Shown: positions 1-6,727 of the stretch, piece after piece
Layout: every line of letters starts with the position of its first letter
Position numbering within the stretch: the stretch's first letter is position 1
NCBI GenBank assembly: GCA_900555785.1
Contig: USMO01000074.1
Coordinates: 1 to 7,582 of the forward strand
DNA length: 7,582 nucleotides
Origin: an uncultured Eubacteriales bacterium
Lineage (GTDB): Bacteria > Bacillota > Clostridia > Oscillospirales > CAG-272
Direction of reading: 5' to 3'
Program-made: the position numbers and the translations under genes
The notes under the pieces: generated by a model
Told to the model about the DNA's origin: nothing
What the model saw: the letters and a program-made list of their open reading frames with translations, nothing else
Databases searched by the model: none

Positions 1-837
1 TGTGGCGGGGACATTCTGAAAATTGAGCATTTGAGGAAGTCCTTCAAGGAAGTAAAGGCGGTAGACGATTTATCCTTCCGGGTGAAAAAAGGGGAATTGT
101 TTGCCTTTTTAGGGGTAAACGGCGCCGGAAAATCCACCACCATTTCCATTATTTGCGGACAACTGCAAAAGGACAGCGGCAAGGTGTTTCTTGACGGAAA
201 AGACATTGAGAACGGCATGGGAGACCTGAAACGAAAGCTGGGGGTGGTCTTCCAGAATTCGGCGTTGGATCAGCCCCTGACGGTTCTTGAGAATCTGCAA
301 AGCCGCGCCTCACTCTACGGGATCTTCGGAAAGGACTTCCGAAACCGGCTGGAGGAATTGACGGAACTGTTGGATTTGAAGGAACTGCTCGGAAGAACGG
401 TGGGCAAACTGTCGGGCGGACAGCGGCGGCGCATCGATATTGCAAGAGCGCTTCTGCACCGTCCTGAGCTTCTGATTCTGGACGAACCCACCACCGGGCT
501 GGACCCGAAGGGACGGGAGCAGATTTTTGACGGCATCCGGACCTACCGTGAAAAGGCCGGGTCTACGGTCATGATCGTCAGCCACAGCATGGAGGACATG
601 GCGCAGTATTGCGACGATGTGATTGTGCTGGCGAACGCGCGGGTCATCCTGTCCGGCGAGCGCGAGGAGGTCTACGCACACGGAGACCTGTTGGAGCAGA
701 ACGGGCTGGACATTCCGCAGATTACCCGCCTGATCGGCATTCTGCGCGAACGCGGCTTTGATCTGCCCGCCAACATCTATACGGTTGACCGCGCGTTTGA
801 GGTCCTGCGCAGGCAGCTGGGGGAGGTGTCGGAATGA
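1..837 (+). CDS. ABC transporter ATP-binding protein, ABC-2-type/EcfA2 chimera, 5'-partial
   Basis: This is an ATP-hydrolysing subunit of an ABC transporter. The reading frame is open from base 1 and reads ILKIEHLRKSF before the TTG at 31. Starting at that TTG would remove the first beta strand of the fold, so the true start is probably upstream of the window. Counting from the TTG at 31, the motifs are Walker A GVNGAGKST at 28-36, Q-loop Gln75, signature LSGGQ at 127-131, Walker B LLILDEP at 147-153 with Glu152, D-loop GLDP, and H-loop His185. Up to about residue 158 the sequence resembles ABC-2/drug-exporter ATPases (VVFQNSALDQPLTV, RRRIDIARALL, DEPTTGLDP). From DPKGR onward it is typical of EcfA2 (SHSMEDMAQYCDDVIVL, NGLDIPQITRLIGILRERG). 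The gene occupies the ecfA2 position and overlaps ecfT by four bases. The 5' part is richer in AT (bases 61-120 about 42% GC, 601-660 about 63%) and carries TTA and TCA codons that the other genes mostly avoid. ATPase identity is certain; whether the chimera is real or an assembly join is open. Confidence 0.88.
   Translation, partial: CGGDILKIEHLRKSFKEVKAVDDLSFRVKKGELFAFLGVNGAGKSTTISIICGQLQKDSGKVFLDGKDIENGMGDLKRKLGVVFQNSALDQPLTVLENLQSRASLYGIFGKDFRNRLEELTELLDLKELLGRTVGKLSGGQRRRIDIARALLHRPELLILDEPTTGLDPKGREQIFDGIRTYREKAGSTVMIVSHSMEDMAQYCDDVIVLANARVILSGEREEVYAHGDLLEQNGLDIPQITRLIGILRERGFDLPANIYTVDRAFEVLRRQLGEVSE
481..510 (+). other. Probable chimera junction within the ABC ATPase gene
   Basis: Protein similarity appears to switch here from an ABC-2-type ATPase to EcfA2. 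DEPTTGLDP matches the ABC-2 style, whereas EcfA2 proteins more often read DEPTAGLDP. The following KGR and everything after it fit EcfA2. The segment encodes the most conserved part of all ABC ATPases, so a short identical DNA stretch could have served either homologous recombination or a false assembly join. The exact breakpoint cannot be fixed from one sequence. Confidence 0.6.
819..827 (+). promoter_or_regulatory. Strong ribosome binding site of ecfT
   Basis: GGGGGAGGT contains GGAGG at 822-826, seven bases before the ATG at 834. It lies inside the end of the ABC ATPase gene and supports the ATG that overlaps that gene's TGA stop, so the two proteins are probably translated in step. Confidence 0.8.
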
Positions 838-1658
838 AAAAAATCACCTTCGGGCAATACTATCCCGCAGACTCGGTGATTCACCGCATGGATGCGCGCG
901 CCAAAATCGTGTCTGCCATTCTCTATATTGTGGCGGTCTTTCTCTGCAAAAACGCCCTGTGCTTTGCGGCGCTGGCGCTCTCGGCGGTTCTCCTGGTGGC
1001 GCTCAGCCGCATTCCGCTCCGGCTGGTGCTTTCCACGCTGAAGCCGCTGATTGTCATCATCACGCTGACGTCGCTGATCAACATCTTCTTCACCAAGGGA
1101 GAGATTCTGCTGACGCCGGAGACCTGGAAGGTCCATGTGTATGCCGAGGGGCTTTGGAACGCGCTGTTTATGGTCCTGCGGATTACGGTCCTTCTGGCAT
1201 CCACAGGCGTTTTCCTGACCTTTACGACCACGCCGATTGCGCTGACCGATGCGCTGGAATCGCTGCTGATGCCGCTGTCCAAGCTGCACCTGCCGGTCCA
1301 TGACCTTGCCATGATTACCACAATCGCGCTGCGCTTCATTCCGACGCTGAGCGAGGAGACCGAAAAGATTATGAACGCGCAGAAGGCAAGAGGCGCGGAT
1401 TTTTCCAGCGGAGGACTGATCAAGCGCGCAAAGGCGCTGCTGCCGGTCTTCATTCCGCTGCTTTCGTCGGCGTTCAAGCGCGCGGACGAACTGGCAAACG
1501 CGATGGACTGCCGCTGCTATCACGGCGGCGAGGGCAGAACCCGCCTGAATGTGCCGCATTTCCGGATCGGTGACGGCGTGATGATTCTGCTTGCCGTTGC
1601 CTTCGGGGTGGGAATCTTTTTCCTGAACCGGCTTGGAATCGGCTACACGATGAAGTGA
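834..1658 (+). CDS. ecfT: Energy-coupling factor transporter transmembrane protein EcfT
   Basis: EcfT is the membrane scaffold of ECF importers. It links a substrate-binding S component to the EcfA1/EcfA2 ATPase pair and transmits ATP-driven movement; substrates are vitamins or trace metals. The 274-residue length is normal for the family. Hydrophobic segments lie at about 25-60, 68-86, 108-132, 155-172 and 245-265. Between the last two is the amphipathic cytoplasmic region with the two coupling motifs: the canonical AQKARGADF (Ala-Arg-Gly at 185-187), and AMDCRCYHGGEGRTR, where the second motif reads Cys-Arg-Cys at 226-228 instead of Ala-Arg-Gly. These helices dock into grooves of the ATPases. 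The ATG overlaps the upstream stop as ATGA and truA follows four bases downstream, the usual Firmicutes order. No S component is visible, as expected for a shared (group II) module whose S genes lie elsewhere. Confidence 0.96.
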   Translation: MKKITFGQYYPADSVIHRMDARAKIVSAILYIVAVFLCKNALCFAALALSAVLLVALSRIPLRLVLSTLKPLIVIITLTSLINIFFTKGEILLTPETWKVHVYAEGLWNALFMVLRITVLLASTGVFLTFTTTPIALTDALESLLMPLSKLHLPVHDLAMITTIALRFIPTLSEETEKIMNAQKARGADFSSGGLIKRAKALLPVFIPLLSSAFKRADELANAMDCRCYHGGEGRTRLNVPHFRIGDGVMILLAVAFGVGIFFLNRLGIGYTMK

Positions 1659-1662
1659 CGCG

Positions 1663-2454
1663 ATGAAACTGCTGATTGAAGTAAGCTATCTCGGAACCCG
1701 ATATGCGGGCTATCAGGTGCAGCCGAACGGCGACACCGTGCAGCGGCAGCTGAATCTTGCTGCCGAGCGCCTGTTCGGGTATCCTTGCGACATCGCAGGC
1801 TGCAGCCGGACCGACAGCGGGGTCCATGCAAACGCGTTCTGCGCGGCGGTCACCAAGCGGGGAACCGGGAGCCTTGAGACCGACATTCCGGTTGCCAAGA
1901 TTCCGCTGGCGCTCTCTGCACAACTGCCGGAGGACATCTGTGTCTTCCGCGCCGCCGCCGTGCCGGATGATTTTCACCCGCGCTATGATGTGGTGATGAA
2001 GGAATATGTATACCGGATCTGGAACCGCCCGGTCCGGGACCCGTTTGAAGCGGGGCGGTCCTGCCATTTGCCAAAGCGGCTGACCGATGCGGACCTCTGT
2101 CGGATGCAGGCAGCAGCCGGAGCGCTGCTGGGGCGGCACGATTTCCGCGCGTTCATGGCGCAGGGGTCGAAGATTGTCGATACGGTCCGCACGCTGTATG
2201 CGTCCGAGATGACGCGGGAAGGAGATTTGCTCCTTTACCGGGTCCGCGCGGACGGATTTCTCTATCACATGGTCCGCATCCTTGCCGGAACGCTGGTGGA
2301 AGTGGGCGAAGGGAAACTTGACCCGGCTGACATTCCGGGCATTCTGGCGGGCGGTGGCCGTTCCCGCGCGGGCAGGACGCTCCCGGCATGCGGGCTGTAC
2401 CTGAACCGGGTGTTTTACCCGGCAGATCCGTTCGGAGAGGAGGAGAAGGCTTGA
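1663..2454 (+). CDS. truA: tRNA pseudouridine(38-40) synthase TruA
   Basis: TruA isomerises uridine to pseudouridine at positions 38, 39 and 40 in the anticodon stem-loop of many tRNAs; it is cytoplasmic and works as a homodimer. The 263 residues are full length. The catalytic motif GCSRTDSGVHA contains the nucleophile Asp51. Other family landmarks are the N-terminal YLGTRYAGYQVQP, the FHPRYD region at about 104-109, EYVYRIWN at about 114-121, GRHDFRAF at 157-164, the GFLYHMVR active-site strand at 198-205, and the C-terminal ACGLYL at 242-247. The ATG lies four bases after the ecfT stop without a clear Shine-Dalgarno sequence, so translation probably depends on coupling to ecfT. Its 3' end overlaps the next gene by four bases. 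This ecfT-truA linkage is common in Firmicutes. Confidence 0.97.
   Translation: MKLLIEVSYLGTRYAGYQVQPNGDTVQRQLNLAAERLFGYPCDIAGCSRTDSGVHANAFCAAVTKRGTGSLETDIPVAKIPLALSAQLPEDICVFRAAAVPDDFHPRYDVVMKEYVYRIWNRPVRDPFEAGRSCHLPKRLTDADLCRMQAAAGALLGRHDFRAFMAQGSKIVDTVRTLYASEMTREGDLLLYRVRADGFLYHMVRILAGTLVEVGEGKLDPADIPGILAGGGRSRAGRTLPACGLYLNRVFYPADPFGEEEKA
2438..2443 (+). promoter_or_regulatory. AGGAGG ribosome binding site that fixes a TTG start
   Basis: A perfect AGGAGG within the purine run 2434-2449 lies seven bases before the TTG at 2451. It indicates that the downstream gene begins at this TTG (the TTGA overlap with the truA stop) and not at the in-frame ATG at 2388, which has no such site and lies deep within truA. 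Confidence 0.85.
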
Positions 2455-3653
2455 AGAAACGAAGCGACCGCGCAGGCGTCCGGCTCGAACGTCCGCTCGA
2501 CGCCTACTACGAGGGAATCTCCGAGCGGTTCGGCATCACGCAGGTGATTCTGTACCTGTCGCTGCTGGTGTTCGTGGTGTTCTCCCTGATCGGCAACACC
2601 GGGCTTTTGACCTACCAGAACTTCTATTATTTCTTCAAGGACCTCGGCGCGTCGGCAGAAACGGTTGACGTGCTGCACACCGACGGGCTGAGCTATCCCA
2701 CCGACTCCGCGCAGAGTTTCACGCTCTACCGGCAGGGGCTTGCCGTTGCGGGCAACACCTCGGTCACGGTGTTTACGCCGTCCGGCAGGCAGGTCATCAG
2801 CCAGAAGCTGCAGTACAGCAATCCGATGGCGGTCGGCTCCGGCAAATACCTGCTGGTGTACGAAGCGGACGGTCTGCAGTATTCGCTCTACAGTTCCTAT
2901 GCGCAGGTGCGCACCGGCAAGAGTCGGAACCCAATTCGGGCAGCGGCTGTTTCCGAATCCGGCGCCTATCTGTTGCTTTCCGCGTCGGATGAGTTTCCGT
3001 CCGAGATGGAACTTTATGACGACAGCTTTGAGCGCATCGGCTATTTCACGCTTTCCTCTTATGTCACCGATGTGGCAATCAACCAGAAGGGAACGGTCTT
3101 TGCCTTCCTGACCGCCGAGGTCTCGGGCGGCAGCTACGCAACGTCGGTCCGCCTGTATGAGACCGGACGGAGCGAGCCGGTTGCCGTCACGTCGCTCGGG
3201 GACGGGCTGGGGCTGTCCTGTGCCTTTACCGATTCCGGCAACCTGTCGGTCATCAGCAGTGACGGAGTCCGGTTCCTCTCGCCGCGCGGTGCCCTGACCG
3301 GGGAATACCGTCTGGGCGGCATGCAGATTCAGTCTGCTGACCAAAACGGTGACGGCTGTGCGTTGATTCTGAAAAAAAACGGAATTTCTTCTAAAAAAGA
3401 TGCAATAGTATTTGACAAAAGCGGGAAAATGTTGTATAATGATAGCATTACCGAAACGGCGGACGGCATCCGGCTGGCGTGCAGCACGGTCTTTCTGCTC
3501 TGCGGGGACGGCGTGGTCCGGATCCGCACGGAGAACGGCAGGACCCAAAAGATTGCCTGCGTCACCGACCGGCGAACCATGCTGGCGTATGATGACAGCT
3601 GCGTGCTGATCTGTTCCTCCAAGCGGGCGGTGTTCTGCCGGTTCGGAAACTAA
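2451..3653 (+). CDS. Membrane-anchored beta-repeat protein, DUF5711-like
   Basis: The function is unknown. From the TTG start the protein has 400 residues. A short basic cytoplasmic N-terminus (KKRSDRAGVRLER) is followed by one transmembrane helix at about 31-52 (ILYLSLLVFVVFSLIG) and then a long extracytoplasmic part rich in beta strands. In that part, repeated patterns such as VTVFTPSGRQVISQK, MELYDDSFERIGYF, VRFLSPRGALTGEY and IVFDKSGKMLYND resemble blades of a propeller. The layout and the LTYQNFYYFFKDL segment after the helix match what I recall of the DUF5711 family of Clostridia; this is from memory and not from a search. The start choice rests on AGGAGG seven bases upstream and the four-base TTGA overlap with truA. 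Bases 3361-3450 are only about 29% GC and contain an internal promoter. Several cysteines lie in the last 60 residues. The next gene encodes a CvpA-like membrane protein, so a joint envelope role is possible but unproven. Confidence 0.85.
   Translation: MKKRSDRAGVRLERPLDAYYEGISERFGITQVILYLSLLVFVVFSLIGNTGLLTYQNFYYFFKDLGASAETVDVLHTDGLSYPTDSAQSFTLYRQGLAVAGNTSVTVFTPSGRQVISQKLQYSNPMAVGSGKYLLVYEADGLQYSLYSSYAQVRTGKSRNPIRAAAVSESGAYLLLSASDEFPSEMELYDDSFERIGYFTLSSYVTDVAINQKGTVFAFLTAEVSGGSYATSVRLYETGRSEPVAVTSLGDGLGLSCAFTDSGNLSVISSDGVRFLSPRGALTGEYRLGGMQIQSADQNGDGCALILKKNGISSKKDAIVFDKSGKMLYNDSITETADGIRLACSTVFLLCGDGVVRIRTENGRTQKIACVTDRRTMLAYDDSCVLICSSKRAVFCRFGN
3412..3440 (+). promoter_or_regulatory. Perfect consensus sigma-A promoter inside the DUF5711-like gene
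   Basis: The -35 box TTGACA is at 3412-3417 and the -10 box TATAAT at 3435-3440, separated by exactly 17 bases. Both hexamers match the consensus at all positions. The region just upstream (3370-3410) is rich in A and T tracts, like an UP element. There is no extended -10 TG. The expected transcription start is around 3447, giving a leader of about 230 bases before the CvpA-like gene at 3675. The promoter is read in frame as Phe-Asp-Lys to Tyr-Asn of the host protein. No full CtsR operator or CIRCE element is visible next to it. Activity is inferred from sequence only. Confidence 0.75.
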
Positions 3654-3658
3654 CTCAA

Positions 3659-3664
3659 AAGGAG
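3659..3664 (+). promoter_or_regulatory. Ribosome binding site of the CvpA-like gene
   Basis: AAGGAG lies ten bases before the ATG at 3675, in the 21-base gap after the DUF5711-like gene. It lets the downstream gene initiate independently, which suits a transcript starting at the internal promoter. Confidence 0.75.
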
Positions 3665-3674
3665 ACATACCATC

Positions 3675-4376
3675 ATGGGAAAGTACATTGTGGATCTGAT
3701 CGCGGTCGTGCTGGCGGCATTCATCATTTTCCGCTGCGCACGAAAGGGCTTCTTCCTGACCATTCTCAGCTTCTTTAAGTTCCTTCTGGCAGTTCTGGCG
3801 GCATATTTCTTCGGTGGCAAGCTGGGCGCGCTGCTGGGGGATGCGTTTATCAACCAGTCGATTTATGACTCCATCTATAAAAAATTCAATGAGATTTACC
3901 AGAGCGCTTCGGCTGGCTTCAACGTCGAAAGCGTCAAGAGCGCGATTCCGGCTTTCCTGCGGACCGATGAGATGATGGCACAGCTGAACGGGCTGGAAGG
4001 CTCGGGCGAGGAGCTGGTGGAATCCATGTCGAAGACCGTTGCGGACGCGCTGTCGGCAGTGGTCTGCACGGTGGTCGGCGCCATTCTGATGTTCCTCATC
4101 GCCATGCTGGTGCTGACGGTTGTATATGCCATTCTCAAAGCCATCAAGTCGAAGTTCAGGCTGCTGGGGATTGCCGACGGCGTGCTGGGCGCGGTGTTCG
4201 GCTGCCTGATTTCGTGCCTGGTGCTGATGCTCTTCGGCTCGATTGTCAAGCTGTTCTTCGGAACAACGGAGATTTACAGCGCCTCCAAGGTCGTCAGATT
4301 CTTCGGGGACGCAACGCTGACCGACTTCTTCGGCTGGCTCAACATTGATCAATGGATCGCTAAACTCAAGAGTTAA
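3675..4376 (+). CDS. CvpA family membrane protein
   Basis: The protein is an integral membrane protein of 233 residues resembling the CvpA family, named for colicin V production in E. coli; family members are linked to envelope homeostasis, but the biochemical role is not settled. Transmembrane segments are visible at about 4-20, 27-47, 124-155 and 167-195. Between the second and third is a polar stretch of about 75 residues, probably one extracytoplasmic or amphipathic region. The short charged turn RCARKG between the first two helices and the glycine-rich GIADGVLGAVFG entering the fourth are characteristic of the family. A good AAGGAG site precedes the ATG. The gene lies 21 bases after the DUF5711-like gene and 20 bases before the Clp gene. 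It is probably served both by read-through from the ecf-truA block and by the internal promoter at 3412-3440. Confidence 0.85.
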   Translation: MGKYIVDLIAVVLAAFIIFRCARKGFFLTILSFFKFLLAVLAAYFFGGKLGALLGDAFINQSIYDSIYKKFNEIYQSASAGFNVESVKSAIPAFLRTDEMMAQLNGLEGSGEELVESMSKTVADALSAVVCTVVGAILMFLIAMLVLTVVYAILKAIKSKFRLLGIADGVLGAVFGCLISCLVLMLFGSIVKLFFGTTEIYSASKVVRFFGDATLTDFFGWLNIDQWIAKLKS

Positions 4377-4396
4377 AACGAAAGGTTTTCAGAGAC

Positions 4397-6727
4397 ATGA
4401 CCATGTGTTCACAATGCCACAAGCGTGTGGCAGTCGTGTTTATGACGCGGGTGGAGAACGGGGAAAAGACCACCCGGGGCTTCTGCATGAAGTGCGCAAA
4501 GGAGCTTGGAGTTCCGATCGACAACATTGTCGGCAACGTGATTGACCAGCTCGGCATTTCCCCCGAGCAGCTGGAGAGCGCCGAAAACGACCTGGGCGAG
4601 ATGCTGGGGCAGGCGCTCAAACCGTCGGACTGCGACGATCCTGCAGACGGCGGCGCACCGGCAATCGATTTCCCAAAGCTGTTCCGCGATGCGGGTCTGG
4701 TGCCGCCGGATGCACCCAAGCCTGCGGACGGCACGTCGGGCGAGAAGACAAAATCCGACCGTCGGCAGCAAAAAGAGCGCGAAAAAGAGCAGAAAAAGCT
4801 GAAATTCCTGACCACCTACTGCCGGAATCTGACGCAGTTTGCGCGGGAGGGAAAGCTGGACAATATCATCGGACGGGACCGGGAGCTTTCTCGCGTGATT
4901 CAGATTCTCTGCCGCCGGCAGAAGAACAATCCCTGTCTGATTGGCGAGCCGGGTGTCGGAAAGACCGCCATTGCCGAGGCGCTTGCCATCCGCATTGCGG
5001 CGGGGAACGTTCCCTATAAGCTGCGGGGCAAGGAGATTTATCTGGTCGACATGACCGCGCTGGTTGCCGGAACGCAGTTCCGCGGGCAGTTCGAGTCGCG
5101 CATTCTTGGGCTGCTTTCCGAGGTGCGCGAGGTCGGCAACGCGATTCTGGTCATCGACGAGGTACACAACATCGTCGGGACCGGCGAAGCGGAGGGCAGC
5201 GTCAATGCGGCAAACATCCTCAAGCCGGCACTTTCGCGCGGCGAGGTGCAGGTCATCGGCGCAACGACCCTCAACGAATACCGCAAGTATATCGAAAAGG
5301 ATTCCGCACTGGAGCGCCGGTTCCAGCCGGTAACGGTCAACGAGCCGTCTGTCGACGATTCGGTTGAGATGCTGCAGGGAATCAAGCATTATTACGAGGA
5401 GTTTCACGGCGTCCACATTCCGGACACTGTGCTGCGCCGCGCGGTTGTGCTGTCCGAGCGCTATATCACCGACCGGTTCCTGCCGGACAAGGCGATTGAC
5501 CTGATTGACGAGGCTGCGGCGCACCGGTCGCTTTCCTCGGCGGTCTTGGGCGAAAGCTACGAGATTCGGGACAAGCTGCTGGAGTTGCGCACCGAGCGCG
5601 AGGCGCTGGAAGGGGAGATTGCCGGAAACGAACAGGTCGAGGACCGCAGATACGAGGCGATTTCGAAGCTGCAGTCCGAGGAGCTGCGCCTGAGCGCGCG
5701 CCTGAACGAACTGGAGCCGGAGACCCACCGCATTGAACTGACCGAGGATGACATTGCCGGGGTGATTGAACTTTGGACCGGCGTTCCGGCATCGAGCATC
5801 ACCGAGAACGAATTTGAGCAGATCGACCGCCTGGAGGAGCGTCTGAAGGCGCACATTGTCGGGCAGGACGAGGCGGTTGCCGCCGTGGCAAGAGCCATCA
5901 AACGGAACCGCGCGGGCATTTCCTACAAGCGCAAACCGGTGTCCTTCATCTTTGCGGGACCGACCGGCGTAGGAAAGACCGAGCTGGTCAAAACGCTGGC
6001 AAACGACCTGTTCCATTCGCCGGAAACGCTGATTCGGCTGGATATGTCGGAATTTATGGAAAAACACGCGGTCTCGCGCATCATCGGAGCGCCTCCCGGA
6101 TACGTGGGCTACGACGAGGCGGGGCAGCTGACCGAAAAGATTCGCCGCAGACCCTATTCCATCGTGCTCTTTGACGAGATTGAAAAGGCGCACCCGGACG
6201 TGCTGAATATTCTGCTGCAGATTCTGGACGACGGCAGAATTACCGATGCGCGCGGAAAGACCGTCAACTTTGAGAACACCGTGATTGTGATGACCACCAA
6301 CGCAGGTTCCGACCACACGGCGGCGCTTGCCGGTTTCTCTGCCAGCGAACAGAGCGCAGCGGAGGAAAAGACCCAAAAGGCACTGGCATCCTTCCTGCGT
6401 CCCGAATTTCTCAACCGGGTGGATGAAATCATCACCTTCCGCTCGCTGGACCGTGCCGACTTCGTGAAGATTGCCTCAATCATGCTGGGTGAGCTTGCCG
6501 CCGCACTTGCGGAAAAGCAGATTACACTGACCGTGACCGATGCCGCAAAGGAACTGGTTGCGGAAAAGTCCTTCTCCCGCACTTACGGCGCGCGGAACAT
6601 GCGGCGCTATATCCAGCGCGAAATCGAGGACCGGCTTGCAGCCGAACTGATTTCGGGCTACGACCGGCACTACACGCAGGCGACTGTTGACGCGGATGCC
6701 GACGGGATCCGGGTCAGCTGCCTCTGA
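4397..6727 (+). CDS. ClpC-type AAA+ unfoldase with N-terminal McsA-like zinc finger
   Basis: This is a cytoplasmic two-ring ATPase that unfolds proteins, most likely for ClpP. It has 776 residues. It begins with two CxxC pairs (Cys4, Cys7, Cys30, Cys33; CSQCHKR and FCMKC) that look like the zinc finger of McsA, in place of the usual double-repeat Clp N domain. A polar, charged linker spans about 75-135. D1 has Walker A GEPGVGKT (183-190), an aromatic pore loop GTQFRG with Phe228, Walker B LVIDE (Glu255) and arginine fingers at 307-308. A short coiled-coil middle domain (about 385-445) fits ClpC rather than ClpB. D2 has Walker A GPTGVGKT (521-528), pore loop GYVGY, Walker B LFDE (Glu594), a candidate ClpP-docking loop LAGF (644-647) and sensor-2 GAR (731-733). 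The ATG at 4403 is an alternative start that gives MCSQC. AAAGG at 4381-4385 is 11 bases from the first ATG, so the choice is uncertain. The stop overlaps the next gene by one base. Confidence 0.95.
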   Translation: MTMCSQCHKRVAVVFMTRVENGEKTTRGFCMKCAKELGVPIDNIVGNVIDQLGISPEQLESAENDLGEMLGQALKPSDCDDPADGGAPAIDFPKLFRDAGLVPPDAPKPADGTSGEKTKSDRRQQKEREKEQKKLKFLTTYCRNLTQFAREGKLDNIIGRDRELSRVIQILCRRQKNNPCLIGEPGVGKTAIAEALAIRIAAGNVPYKLRGKEIYLVDMTALVAGTQFRGQFESRILGLLSEVREVGNAILVIDEVHNIVGTGEAEGSVNAANILKPALSRGEVQVIGATTLNEYRKYIEKDSALERRFQPVTVNEPSVDDSVEMLQGIKHYYEEFHGVHIPDTVLRRAVVLSERYITDRFLPDKAIDLIDEAAAHRSLSSAVLGESYEIRDKLLELRTEREALEGEIAGNEQVEDRRYEAISKLQSEELRLSARLNELEPETHRIELTEDDIAGVIELWTGVPASSITENEFEQIDRLEERLKAHIVGQDEAVAAVARAIKRNRAGISYKRKPVSFIFAGPTGVGKTELVKTLANDLFHSPETLIRLDMSEFMEKHAVSRIIGAPPGYVGYDEAGQLTEKIRRRPYSIVLFDEIEKAHPDVLNILLQILDDGRITDARGKTVNFENTVIVMTTNAGSDHTAALAGFSASEQSAAEEKTQKALASFLRPEFLNRVDEIITFRSLDRADFVKIASIMLGELAAALAEKQITLTVTDAAKELVAEKSFSRTYGARNMRRYIQREIEDRLAAELISGYDRHYTQATVDADADGIRVSCL

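Noticed and set aside
31..33. TTG at 31 as the true start of the ABC ATPase
   Set aside because: The in-frame codons upstream encode ILKIEHL, the expected first beta strand of an ABC ATPase, and no Shine-Dalgarno sequence is properly placed before the TTG. The gene more likely begins before the window.
2388..2450. Upstream ATG at 2388 as the start of the DUF5711-like gene
   Set aside because: It would overlap truA by 67 bases with no ribosome site. The TTG at 2451 has AGGAGG at ideal spacing and a TTGA overlap with the truA stop.
3405..3430. Possible CtsR operator near the internal promoter (TTTGAC)
   Set aside because: Only one TTTGAC half-site is present and it is part of the -35 box. The second repeat required for a CtsR site is missing, and no CIRCE inverted repeat is seen.
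2415..4352. Long antisense open frame of 645 codons opposite the DUF5711-like and CvpA-like genes
   Set aside because: It is in register with the two sense genes, which share a frame. It stays open only because they lack in-frame TTA, CTA and TCA codons. Its translation is rich in Arg, Gln, His and Glu and has no recognisable domain.
4375..4389. Small inverted repeat AAAAC...GTTTT between the CvpA-like and Clp genes
   Set aside because: A five-base AT-rich stem with a five-base loop and no U-tract is too weak for a terminator. It covers the possible AAAGG ribosome site, but no regulatory claim can be supported.
4409..6376. Long antisense open frame of 655 codons opposite the Clp gene
   Set aside because: It has the same cause: it is in register with the Clp frame, which avoids TTA, CTA and TCA here. 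The sense strand encodes an unmistakable AAA+ protein.
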